Shown: piece after piece, positions 33,816 through 44,583 of the stretch | How the letters are laid out: each line of letters opens with the position of its first letter | Numbering within the stretch: the stretch's first letter is position 1 | Source of the DNA: Rutstroemia sp. NJR-2017a BVV2 | Lineage: Eukaryota > Ascomycota > Leotiomycetes > Helotiales > Rutstroemiaceae | Reading direction: 5' to 3' | Length of the DNA stretch: 64,000 bases | Assembly: GCA_002946415.1 (NCBI GenBank) | Contig: NJPS01000010.1 | Span: 1,054,001 to 1,118,000 of the forward strand | Program-made: the position numbers and the translations under genes | Notes under the pieces: model-generated | Databases searched by the model: none | Told to the model about the DNA's origin: nothing | Seen by the model: the letters and a program-made list of their open reading frames with translations, nothing else

Positions 33816-34910
33816 ATGTCTCTCACAAATTGCCGCTTCTACGAGGAGAAGTACCCAGAGATCGACAGCTTCGTGATGGTGAACGTAAAGCAGGTAGGCA
33901 ATAAGCTAGCGCATCATTTCACCTTGGGGCAATGCTAAATTTCAGTCTTATAGATCGCAGAAATGGGTGCCTATGTCAAGCTCCTCGAATATGATAACAT
34001 CGATGGCATGATTCTCCTCTCAGAATTGTCTAGACGTCGTATTCGAAGTATTCAAAAACTTATTCGAGTTGGCCGAAACGAAGTCGTTGTTGTTCTCAGA
34101 GTCGACAAGGAAAAAGGTATACTGAAGCGGAGAAGCTATGATCAAAGCGATGGCTAATCGTCTGCAGGTTACATCGATCTTTCAAAACGAAGAGTGTCAC
34201 CGGAGGATATTGTGAAGTGTGAGGAACGTTACAACAAGGGCAAAATGGTACATTCAATTATGCGCCACGTCGCTGAAAAGACCAAACATCCAATCGAGGA
34301 TCTATATGAGAAGATCGTCTGGCCGCTGAACAAGAAATTTGGACATGCTGTTGATGCTTTCAAGCTATCCATAACGTAAGTGGCTCTCAGCGTCCAAATC
34401 TTTGACTGAGCTCACAATTTGAAAAGAAATCCAGATACTTGGCAGGAAGTTACATTCCCTAACGATGTCATTGCGGATGAGTTGAAATCATATATTGGAA
34501 AACGTCTTACACCACAACCTACCAAAGTCCGAGCCGATGTGGAGGTTACGTGCTTCGGATATGAGGGTATCGATGCAGTCAAGACTGCTTTGAGGACGGC
34601 CGAGGCAAGAAATACCGCCGACAACCAGGTTAAAGTCAAGCTCGTCTCGCCACCTCTCTACGTTCTTACAAGTACTTGTCTGGAGAAGCAAGTGGGAATT
34701 TCGACGTTGGAAGCAGCAATTGTTGATATTCGGAAAAACATTGAGGGCGCAGGTGGAAACTGTGTAGTGAAGATGGAGCCAAAGGCGGTTACGGAGAATG
34801 ACGATGCTGAACTCCAAGCATTGATGGAGAAGAGGGAACGAGAGAACGCAGAAGTTAGTGGAGATGAGAGTATGAGCGAGAGCGACGAAAACCAAATGGA
34901 GGTCATGTAA
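33816..34910 (+). CDS. SUI2: eIF2 alpha subunit
   Basis: Four exons, 33816-33893, 33954-34116, 34168-34375 and 34427-34910, encode 310 aa. The S1-type RNA-binding domain comes first ([22 protein letters not shown]). It includes the [21 protein letters not shown] loop with the regulatory serine equivalent to Ser51, the target of the Gcn2 kinase. A helical domain follows ([13 protein letters not shown], then [15 protein letters not shown]), then an alpha/beta C-terminal domain and an acidic tail ([17 protein letters not shown]). The protein delivers initiator Met-tRNA to the 40S subunit as part of eIF2. All four joins keep family sequence. Spacing to IMP2 downstream is 291 bp on the same strand. 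Confidence 0.97.
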
Positions 34911-35201
34911 AATCAGTCTGGGAAGGATACATCAAAAGCATTCTAATCTTGCCTAAAATTTGGCCAGGCGATTGTGTGCATTGCGGGCGCATAGAAAGAG
35001 TTGAATGGCGCTTGGTACTAAAATAAAAAGAGAATCCATAAGCTCTTCTTACATGCATTATCCAACTCATTGCTAGGTACTGACTTTGGTGGTGGTGAAT
35101 GCTAACCTTAGCCAACAGACAAGGCTGAGAGATTTCGTTAACTCGCATATTTTCCGCCCAACCCGAGATCTTTTTGCTGATGGATAAAGCTTTCCAAAAG
35201 A

Positions 35202-35834
35202 ATGTCACAACGTCTCTTCTCCGCGATAAAGAGAGCCACGGTGCCCAAATTCTTGACTGAGTTTACATACTACAGTTTTGCGTTGGTATCATGGGTTCCT
35301 GCAGTGATTTTCTTCAATGACCATGTTGCCGCCTTTCAATTCGTCAATGGACCATCAATGTATCCATTTCTGAATAATAGCTACAATGAAAGCCGGACCA
35401 AAGACTGCTGCTTTGTCGATAAACGCAGTCCATACAAAGATCTGCAGCGGGGCATGCTTGTTTCATTTTGGTGAGGATTTGAGAGCTCATTTTCAATGTA
35501 TAGTCTTACACTTTGCTAACCACTTATCAGGAGTCCGTCACATCCTGACACAATGAGCGTCAAAAGAGTCATAGGTCTTGAAGGAGATAGAGTCTATACT
35601 AGAGCACCATACCCATATCCTTACGCAGATATTCCAGCTGGACATGTTTGGCTGGAGGGTGACAATGCAGGCCCCAACAAGAGCCTGGACAGTAATCATT
35701 ATGGACCTATTTCCATGAGTCTGATCACTGGGCAGCTTAAATATATCGTTTGGCCTCGTTCTAGCTTTGGCCCAATCCGATGGTGGGAATTCAGGGGGAA
35801 GACAAGAGTCATAAAGGGATGGAACACAGGTTGA
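35202..35834 (+). CDS. IMP2: Mitochondrial inner membrane protease subunit 2
   Basis: Two exons, 35202-35470 and 35531-35834, encode 190 aa. An N-terminal membrane segment (about 22-44) is followed by the S26-family signal peptidase motifs. NGPSMYP gives the nucleophile Ser52, and TMSVKRVIGLEGD the general base Lys101. GHVWLEGDNA and SNHYGPI complete the fold, and RVIGLEGD is the typical box D region. The splice falls within a Trp codon (SFW). Imp2 works with Imp1 in the intermembrane space to remove sorting peptides from proteins such as cytochrome c1. The C-terminal 20 residues are basic. It lies head-to-tail with SUI2 and MME1. Confidence 0.95.
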
Positions 35835-36322
35835 AAGCGGCAGTCTTAGGAGATTCACACAACGGTTCATGGTTCATTGCTCAGCACCGATAGCCGATGC
35901 TATGATACCTGGCAGTGCAGAATGAGGGGCACTCTGGCAAAGAACGAACCAAAACGATATTACCACCACCATCAACTATGTTTGACGGAACAGCTCGGGT
36001 ACTCCTACTCCCGTTGCAGCATATGTGCTAGAAATAATTGCGCCAGAATGACCTCCGTTCGATAATCAGACACTTCAGAACATCAGTAGAGTTGGTTTTG
36101 CCGCGAAGTTGAATAATTGATGCCTCAGCCTTGTTCAGGCATCATAGCCGCGGAAGCTTCCGGCGAAGAAAAAAAGTTGACTAGAACGATTATCATGTAA
36201 ATTTCAGCAATACTTATTTCTTCAACCCAAATCTCGCCCCAACATTTCGAAGAAGACTTTGTACCGATTTTTGTATTCGGGAATCAGGAAGGCGACGACG
36301 CAATTGACATTGGGGAAGGGCC
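35835..36322. other. Intergenic region before MME1
   Basis: These 488 bp contain the IMP2 3' end and MME1 promoter. Short frames on both strands look incidental. Confidence 0.55.
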
Positions 36323-37672
36323 ATGTCCCTAGCCTCTCGTGTTGCCAACCTGTTTTCCTCCGGATCTGCAGGTTCCTCGACAGATACCCGCAGCGCATTC
36401 GGATTCGCGGATGATGGACTGCAAGAGGGGCAGGGAGACTTTGCTGAAGGTAGAGCGGGAACGGGCCATATTAGATCGAAAACCATGGCACCGGAAAAGG
36501 ATGAAGAGGAGGCACGACCGCCTTATTTACATGTGAGATCATGACGTTGACTTAGCAAGCAAAACACTGATTTTGACAGTCTATGATTGCTGGAGGCCTG
36601 GGTGGAACGACCGGAGATCTATTAATGCACTCTCTTGATACAGTCAAAACTCGTCAGCAGGGCGATCCTCACTTCCCACCGAAATATACAAAACTATCGT
36701 CATCTTATTCTACAATTTGGCGGCAGGAAGGTATAAGGCGAGGCTTATACGGAGGATGGCTTCCTGCTATGCTAGGTTCATTTCCGGGCACCATTATCTT
36801 TTTCGGAACATATGAGTACAGCAAGAGACATATGATAGATTATGGCATTACCCCGCAGGTTGCGTATCTCTCGAGCGGTACGTTCACGGAGCAGAGTAAT
36901 TGTTCGCAAACTGATTTATATACATATAGGCTTTGTCGCTGACTTCGCCGCTTCTTTCGTATATGTACCATCCGAGGTCCTTAAAACTCGACTACAGCTC
37001 CAGGGGCGATACAACAATCCATTTTTCAACTCGGGTTACAACTATAAGGGCACAGTACATGCGGCTCGTACGATAGTAAAACAAGAGGGTTTCTCAGCGC
37101 TCTTCTATGGTTACAAGGCGACTATTTTCCGAGATTTGCCGTTTTCGGCATTGCAATTCGCCTTCTATGAGCAAGGACAAACCTGGGCAAGGCAATGGAA
37201 GAAAAGTCGAGATATCGGACTGCCACTAGAACTTTTGACAGGAGCGGCAGCAGGCGGACTCGCTGGAGTAATGACATGTCCCTTGGACGTAGTTAAAACA
37301 AGGATTCAGACTCAAGTCAACGGATCGGAACCCTCACCCAAGCATGCGCCAACGAATAATCCTGCATCACATGCTACTAATGGTAGAGCAGTGCCAAAGG
37401 GTCCTATAAAGCAACAGAACCGATCTATATCGACATCATCACCCTCAACACATACTCCTCGTCCCGGCTCCGCTATTCTTGATACATCTTCGGTCCCTAC
37501 TGGCCTCAAGCTCATCTACAAGACTGAGGGAATAGCTGGCTGGTTTCGAGGCGTAGGACCGAGGGCTGTATGGACGAGTGTACAAAGCGGTACAATGTTG
37601 TTCTTGTATCAATACATACTAAAACAACTTGACGGATTGGGCGCATCACGAGATAGAGAATTGGAGATATAA
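36323..37672 (+). CDS. MME1: Mitochondrial carrier, MME1 (magnesium exporter) type
   Basis: Three exons, 36323-36532, 36580-36877 and 36930-37672, encode 416 aa. After a 70-residue N-terminal extension come three mitochondrial carrier repeats with Px[DE]xx[KR]-like signatures. These are [12 protein letters not shown] (first repeat, Pro replaced by Ser), [15 protein letters not shown] with NNPFF (second), and [13 protein letters not shown] (third). The replacement of Pro in the first signature and the [24 protein letters not shown] and [14 protein letters not shown] blocks match yeast Mme1 (YMR166C). A linker of about 80 Ser/Pro/Thr-rich residues interrupts the third repeat. Mme1 exports magnesium across the inner membrane. 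It is an integral inner-membrane protein with six helices. Confidence 0.92.
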
Positions 37673-38391
37673 TAGTAAGGTAGGTGATGACAAGAGCGGA
37701 TTACGACACGGAATGTAGGATTATGTACACAACTTCAGCATTGGGCGGCGTTCAGAAGTCAGCAAAAATAGACGAATAGATCTTCACTTCATCATAGATC
37801 CGCAGGCTGATTGTGGCTTTTCTTTTCTGCAGCTCGGAAGCTGATATTTCGCCCCCCTTGCGTGACACGGCAGGCTAGCAGGCTAGCAGCACGAAGCTGC
37901 ACGATGAGAAGTCTCCACCCGTGTCTTGCCTTAACGAAAACCGACGTTTAAGCAAGCCTCGGAACAAATTTAACCTTAGCTACTTTGCTGGGTCCACTGG
38001 GTTGACAAATTGCGAGCGTCCGGATACGAAGCTTTATGATCGTATCCCCACATTAAATGTTGACCGTCTTTAAGAAGTTTAAGTCAAGTAAACGGTGGCA
38101 TTGAAAACCAATACTTTCCTATTATTAGTATCCTCCAGCTCGTATATGTCAACTTCGTCAAGTCGTGCTGTGGTGCTACCATGATTCCGAAGTGTACCCT
38201 GCCCTGGTGCGCAAGATGGGGGTCCGGGAATTGCTTAGAGTGCTTCTCTTGGCATTCGGATTTTCAGCCAGCCAACCTGGTTATCGTAAGTTAGTAACGT
38301 CGTATGAGGATCAGCCGAAGTCAATTGATGCTTATAATGAGCTGGGTAGTCCCCATAGATGTGCTCTTGTCCATCACAAACATATCTTGCA
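37673..38391. other. Intergenic region and GMC oxidoreductase leader
   Basis: These 0.7 kb hold no independent gene. An open frame from an ATG at 38216 (MGVRELLRVLLLAFGFSASQ) reads like a second signal peptide, but I found no splice that joins it in frame. It may be an upstream frame. Confidence 0.5.
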
Positions 38392-40422
38392 ATGTTGTTC
38401 TTAAATCACACCCTCATTGTCGCTGGACTTATTGGTGGAGCATTGAGTGCTGTAGAGTGGAGCAAGGACCAATGGGACGCAATCATTGTCGGTGCTGGAC
38501 CTGCGGGTATCATAGGTATGTCGTTATGAAAGTTCTACTTTGGTTTTTACGTAGGCTGATCTCGGAGTTCAGTCGCTTCCAGGCTTGCCGAGGCCGGTCT
38601 CAAGACATTATTGCTTGAGGGAGGAGGGATATCATACGGGGTCACTGGCGGTGATCTTGATGCACGACGACCAGTAAGTCTCTGTCTTTAAAACGGCAGA
38701 CAGTTTTCTAACGCATTTCAGAGCTGGCTTGCCGGCACAAACCTAACAAGAGTCGACGTCCCGGGACTATACTCATCGATTTTTGGTGATGGTGGACATC
38801 TTATATGTCAAGGCGTCGTGAACGCGTACGGGGGCTGCACCATTGGCGGAAGTTCAGCTATCAACGCTGGCTTGTTCTTCGAGCCTCCTGCTTCTGATTG
38901 GGACTTGTATTTCCCTGAAGGTGTAAGTTATTTGCCGGTAGAGCCACTCATCTTGATGCATTAAGACTAATTTCGGCGCAGTGGAAATCTACAGACATGG
39001 ACGCAGCAATCCAAAGACTTTATGCTAGCCAACCATCTACCAATCTCACTTCTCAGAATGGCGTTCGATACCTGCAATCAGGTTACGATGCGGCCAGAAA
39101 GTGGTTGGTCGACGGACTTGGATACAAGGACGTAGACATCAACGCACAAGCAGATGACAAAACCAAGGTGTTCGGGCATCCTATCTACGACTATTCGAAC
39201 GGACAGAGAGGTGGGCCTGTAACCACTTACTTGCAGACAGCTCTCCAGCATGAAAAATTCCATCTAGAGTCGTCGACCCAAGTGCTGCGGGTTGAGCGCG
39301 AAGGTGATCACGCTACTGGCGTGGTAGCTATGGTGAATGGATCCGAAACTTTCGTCGCTCTTACTCCCACTGGTAGAGTGATTTCGTCCGGAGGTGCTCT
39401 ACAAAGTCCCGGTCTTCTGATGCATTCTGGAATTGGGGATCCAGCAACTCTAACGAGCCTTCAGGCTGCTGGAAAACTGTCCCGAAATTTGACTAGCAAT
39501 GACTGGATTAATTCCACATCCATTGGAGCTGGTCTCTTTGATAATCCTAATACCTTCATTGAGCTGCAAGGTCCTACCATCGAGGCTTATTCTTACTCTT
39601 ATGATAATCCACCGGCAACAGACAAAGAACTATATCTGGTCTCGCGTAGCGGCCCCTATGCTACAGCTGGACAGACTTCAGTTTTCTGGACCACCATCAC
39701 ACATGATGATAACAGCATTACTGGCTGTAAGTACACTCTCTCTTACTAGTTACACACATTCCGTTTCGCAACTCCATGATTACCGGTGTTTCCCTTCGCT
39801 TTCCAGCACTGGTGCTCAATATAACTCCTTTACCCACACTACAATCTTTGTAAGAAAGCACTTACTGACAGTCATTTTCCCAGTGCAAGGAACCATCGGT
39901 CCAGCCGGCTACTCCGGCTTCACCAGCAACAACACCATCACCCTTAACATCTACGGAACATCCGGCCTCCTCTCCACCGGCCGCGTCCTCCTCGACAACA
40001 ACTTCATCCCCGGCTCCTCCGGCGACGTCTACTACTCCAATCCACGTGACGCCCACGACATCAGCACCTTCATCTACGACATATTCCAAGGGCTCCCCGC
40101 CGCCGGTCTCACGCCCATGAACATCCCGCAAACGGCCACGCGCGAGGAAATCGAAACATACATTACCACCTGGTCGTCTTATGCGCGCGGACAGGTCAAT
40201 CACTGGAGCAGCAGTTGTAGAATCGGGGCGTGTGTGGATACGGATACTAAGGTGGTGGGCATGAGCAACTTGCATGTCGTCGATGCGAGTATTGTGGCGC
40301 CGTTGACGGTGAATCCGCAGTTTGGGGTTATGGCAGCGGCGGAGAAGGCGAGTGAGAGGATTTTGGGTTTGATGGGGCGGTGTGTGGGTGGCGTGTGTGC
40401 GAGCGCGGAGGTTAATGTTTGA
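38392..40422 (+). CDS. Secreted GMC oxidoreductase, cellobiose-dehydrogenase flavodomain-like
   Basis: Five exons, 38392-38515, 38573-38673, 38722-38922, 38982-39726 and 39884-40422, encode 569 aa. The start MLFLNHTLIVAGLIGGALSA is a signal peptide followed by the FAD-binding Rossmann motif VGAGPAG (33-39). Next come LLEGGGISYG, then GGCTIGGSSAINAGLFFEPP, a family block near FAD. The C-terminus has VNHWSSSCRIG with the catalytic His and PLTVNPQF with Asn in place of the second His. A His/Asn pair is known from cellobiose dehydrogenase, whereas aryl-alcohol oxidases have His/His. No cytochrome domain is present. Several N-glycosylation sites (NLT, NGS, NST) fit secretion. It likely oxidises a sugar or alcohol outside the cell, perhaps supporting lytic polysaccharide monooxygenases. 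The last intron is long (157 nt). Confidence 0.88.
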
Positions 40423-41049
40423 ATGCGGTGGTGGACGGATGTGAGACCTTAGCTGGATGGTCAGAATGTCATAATCGGAGTGAAATAGGGAGTACACGAT
40501 ATGGTAGGCTGTGATATGGTATCAAACTCTATAATATTAATGATAGTAATGAAAGCAATTCCTCAAGTTTCCAGTCTCGAATGTGGTGAGATCCAACGTA
40601 TATTCTTTGAGCATTACATTCTTATCCCTCTTGTTGTTGGTGGTGATATACGCATTCAACTCTGCGACAACATTGAACGGATCTCTCTAGTCATAGCCAG
40701 CGTTGAAGGGGATTGCGTGCATTTCGTGGACTCAGTTGACTCCATGGCGCTGGAGGAAGTCCTCTGGTATGTTGCGCCTGACATGGATGCATTACGAAGG
40801 CCTACCAAAGACTGAGGCTGCGAAAGAAAGTGATCAATAAGCATACATATTCGGTCACTGTTGATTTTACATGAAAGGAGAATTAGGTAACGAAAACTCC
40901 ATATATTAATAGATTTAATGTAAATATGGGGCTGCCTTATAGTGACCCGCCGCAAGCAGAATCGTAAAGTACTTGAAGCATACCATATCAGCTATTCATC
41001 ATTTTAATCTCCGAGCCCCACTGCGAAGAAAACATGCCCTCGCTCGTTG
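40423..41049. other. Convergent 3' region
   Basis: These 627 bp lie between the stop codons of the oxidoreductase and the aquaporin. A 104-residue plus-strand frame (40501-40815) overlaps an equally plausible minus-strand frame. Neither is supported. Confidence 0.5.
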
Positions 41050-42597
41050 TTACTTCTCAAAGTACTCATGTATCGGACCCTTTCCAATATTCTGATTATT
41101 ATGAGTATTATCCCTCAAATTCTCCCCTCTTACCATACTGCCTCTGTTTCCAAGAGTTTTCATGGCAGACTTCTTGCCCACCAGGCTGCCTCCGTTCTCT
41201 ACCAGCGTGTGTTCACTAACCGGGCTGATCGGCGACTCAACGTGTTCGTCCGCATGCATACCTCCGGGTGCCAATCCCGTAAACTGATCGTTCGGATGTG
41301 GGGGTGCCGGAGAATCGCTGAATGGTCTTCTCGCCGTTCCATATTCTTTTGGAGTGCCATAGTTGGCCCCATGGTCTCCGTTTGTATAGTTTTCATGATG
41401 TCTGCCGACTCCATTCAAGTCCTTACCAATGGCACCCATGGTACTGTCGTCGTAGCTCATGCCAGTGTCTCGTCGTTTTGGCAAACCAAGATGAGATTCT
41501 GGATCGAATTCTTCTCCTACTCGGGCGCTGTCCTGACCAGGATTGGCGGTCTCGTATTCGAGCATTTTGATAAATTTATAGAAACCCGAGGCAAGAATCG
41601 CGCCAAGGAAGGGTCCGACCCAGTAGATCCAGTGGTATCCATAAAATTGGTGGCTTACGACGGAAGGACCGAAAGAACGTGCAGGGTTGACGGAGCCTCC
41701 GGTGAAGTAGAGACCTGAAAGTGTGTGTCAGAGGGGTTGTCGACCTAGGACAAAGAGCAATGTCAAGTGTTAGTGTTAAAAGATGTGAGCAGATACGTAC
41801 CTGTTAATTCAGCAACAAACAGTGAAAGTCCGATACCAATGGGAGCAATGAAGGTTCCCTTGTGCTTCTCTGCAGCGAGCATGAAGATCGTGAAGACAAG
41901 TTCGGCTGTCAAGAACATCTCAATAAACAGGCCTTGAACGATCGAAGTGCCACCAGAAAGACTAGTTCTAAAGGTTATAGGGCCGGGAAATAAGCAAGAC
42001 ACAATTGCTGCAGCTGTGATACCACCAAGTATTTGGGCTACAAATAGGAAGAGACCTCTAAGATAAGGGAGGGCTCCGACTAAACACATGCCCATCGTGA
42101 CCTGAATCGTATTGGCGGTCAGTCATCAGGGCTGAGAGAAGGGCAGATGGAAGTCTTACAGCTGGATTGAAGAGACCACCGCTGATACGAAAGAAAACCC
42201 AAGCATTAACTGCTAAAGAGAAGCCGAAACATAAAGCGATATATAAGAGTTGGGAAGGATTGCTCGGTGCGCCTTCGACGTTCGCGGAGCTCGTCGGCGT
42301 TGCGAGAAGGGCTACTTGAGTTCCAGAGAAAGCGAAGAAGAGAAAGAGAGTTGTCCCCGCGAATTCCGCACTAGTTGCAACAAAATGATTGCGCGTCTTT
42401 GGGTGTGAGCTGAACCATCTAGCTAATTTGTGAATTGGAGTTGCTAAGTAACTGACTGTTTCTGGAATCCAGTTGAGATAGGGTAGTCGATTTGACCGCA
42501 ATGAATTTCTACCTGCGTGGGCCCTTCTGTGCTTTCTGTCATCGTTGAAGCATGGCAGCACAAAGCCACCGCCTCGTCTGGGTTCATTGATATTCAT
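41050..42597 (-). CDS. Aquaporin-family channel
   Basis: Three minus-strand exons, 42597-42160, 42101-41801 and 41714-41050, encode 467 aa. The intron in loop B falls immediately after the first NPA (144-146), and the exon resumes VTMGMCLVGAL. The second NPA is in SVNPARSFGP (256-258), with the selectivity-filter Arg at 259. Six membrane helices fit between residues 70 and 310. There is no Asp after the second NPA, which argues against a classic aquaglyceroporin and for a fungal orthodox or related aquaporin. The N-terminal 70 and C-terminal about 150 residues are hydrophilic. The C-terminal tail is rich in Gly, Asn and His and is probably cytosolic and regulatory. It moves water and perhaps small solutes across the plasma membrane. 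Confidence 0.92.
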
Positions 42598-44583
42598 AAC
42601 TGCGAAGGCAAAACTCGAGGGCTAAGCGGAGCGCGAGCGAGCAAGATGTAGGATGGAGTAGAGGTTAAGAACGAAATTTTATATAGACAATACGAATCAA
42701 TGAAAACAGTATAACGAGGACAAAGGGGACTGGGGATTCAAATCCATATAACCAAACCCCGCTCCTCATAAAGACATGCCATCAAGGCGAACAAAGGACC
42801 AGCAGATCCCACACGAGCCGTTGGCGTCGCCCAACCACAATGATACGTCACCGTCCCGCGGTGCTTCGATTTACTAAAAGGCTCTATGAAGCTCGAATAT
42901 GCGGAAAGATACAGCCAGGATAATATTGAATGAATTCTAACGGTGTAGCAAACATAGCTTGTCACTTTCCTGAGCGAGTGACCCAAAGGTAGTAGACGAG
43001 TCGAGATTGACTTCAGCCCGGTGTGTTAAAAATGTCTTCGGATGTAAAAGACCTTACTTCATGTTGAATTTATCTCATAGTGATCTCGAGCTTCGATTGC
43101 AGACAGGATGTGTGCATACATATGATCGAGCCCCCTGATCGTCGTGATGAAATAAACGGGGCATTTTACCCGATGTGACATGAATGGGAGATAGTGTACA
43201 GATACATCTAACATAAACAAACAGATACTTTATAGGCTGGTAGAAACTACACCATGCTAGATATCATAGGAACGCATAGCAATACCTCAATCCAGAGGCT
43301 AGAAGCAATATAAAGATAGTGAGGGTAATTCAAGCAACATGTGGCTTGCTCGTAGCTCCACACTAAGTAATACAATCGGCTTGATAGATTTCTTTGTATT
43401 TAGCCAAGCAGATATTAGTTTCTCAAACTATCTGCTTACAATGACATGTGTGGACGGGATCTGCCAGGTACTGTTTTTGTTGTTTGCGGATGGTATGCTA
43501 AGTCTGACAAGGAAAATAAAGAACAAGTTCCTACGCCAAACTTTAGACACTTGAGATCGTAATAGCTGGAGGATTGCAAAAAACAATGCCATAGATCTTT
43601 GATATAGGAAAGATTGATGTTGAAGCTGTCATCATCACTTGCGCAAGACGTGAACGAGCCGGCACCTCAGAGGTTTGCCATGCAACACTGCTTGTGCATC
43701 CAACAGAAGCCTTGTTTGAATAACAAGCACCGCTCTTATATTTGGCCGATATCTGGAGCTTGCTTGCAGCAAAAGGGGAGGTACTTAGCATAAAGGCTAT
43801 CTCAACGGCGAATTGTTCCTGTGGGTAGAATAGTCTCACACCAGGTTGGAGTATTGGACTCATGCCACCTGACTAGCGAGAGCGCAGGAAAGAACGAAGA
43901 GAGCTCTTTGACGCGGATGACAGCAATAGAAGGGCCATGAAGTGCGGCCTACAATTGAGGAGGCATCCGCGGAAGTTGTGCGGAAGCAAAGCATGGACGG
44001 AAACGCGGTCGTGGTGACTTTGTCGATGAGGAAACAGCTGTACGGAGGTACTGTAATATGAATCAGGCCATAATAACATGTGGAAACAAAACACTCATAA
44101 ATTAGTCACAAACGGCAAACGTTAACGTAAAGGTAACTTACTTCGTACAGCAAACGAGAAAAGACGTTGGCATCTGAAAATGCAATTAAGTTACTCATTA
44201 CTAACTCGTATGTTCCACTCCGCCCTACTTCGTACGTGATGTGATGGGATCTACAAGGTACAGGAACCAACGCCTGCACAGCTGCACTCATATCCCGCTC
44301 GGTTACAGGGTGAGAGGGTCAGCCACAATTGGAGCGTCACCCCAAACTCACATCCTAAGCACCCACGCACCCTCGCACCCTCGCACCGCACCCAAGGACT
44401 GAAGTATCTTGCAACTTTCATTCCAACTCGCACTTCCATATTCTGCAATAACAACCGCCATACTGTCTTTCGCACTCGTTGAAATTCGAATGCGACCCAG
44501 CTTGTGCAAGAGGCAGCTGCAGAGCTGAAAAGTTGTTCGGTGATATACGATACAACACGATACGACACCACCCCATCCCCATC
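42598..44583. other. Long gene-free interval
   Basis: These 2 kb separate the aquaporin and RING-protein starts. Frames of 60-140 residues occur on both strands but lack family features. A small minus-strand frame at 43543-43863 cannot be supported. Near 44360 there is a short run of accctcgc-type repeats. It should contain two divergent promoters. Confidence 0.5.

Noticed and set aside
40501..40815. 104-residue frame after the GMC gene
   Set aside because: An overlapping minus-strand frame is equally good and neither shows family features or clear start context.
43543..43863. 106-residue minus-strand frame in the 2-kb gap
   Set aside because: Cysteine-containing and small, but without a signal peptide or any recognised motif.
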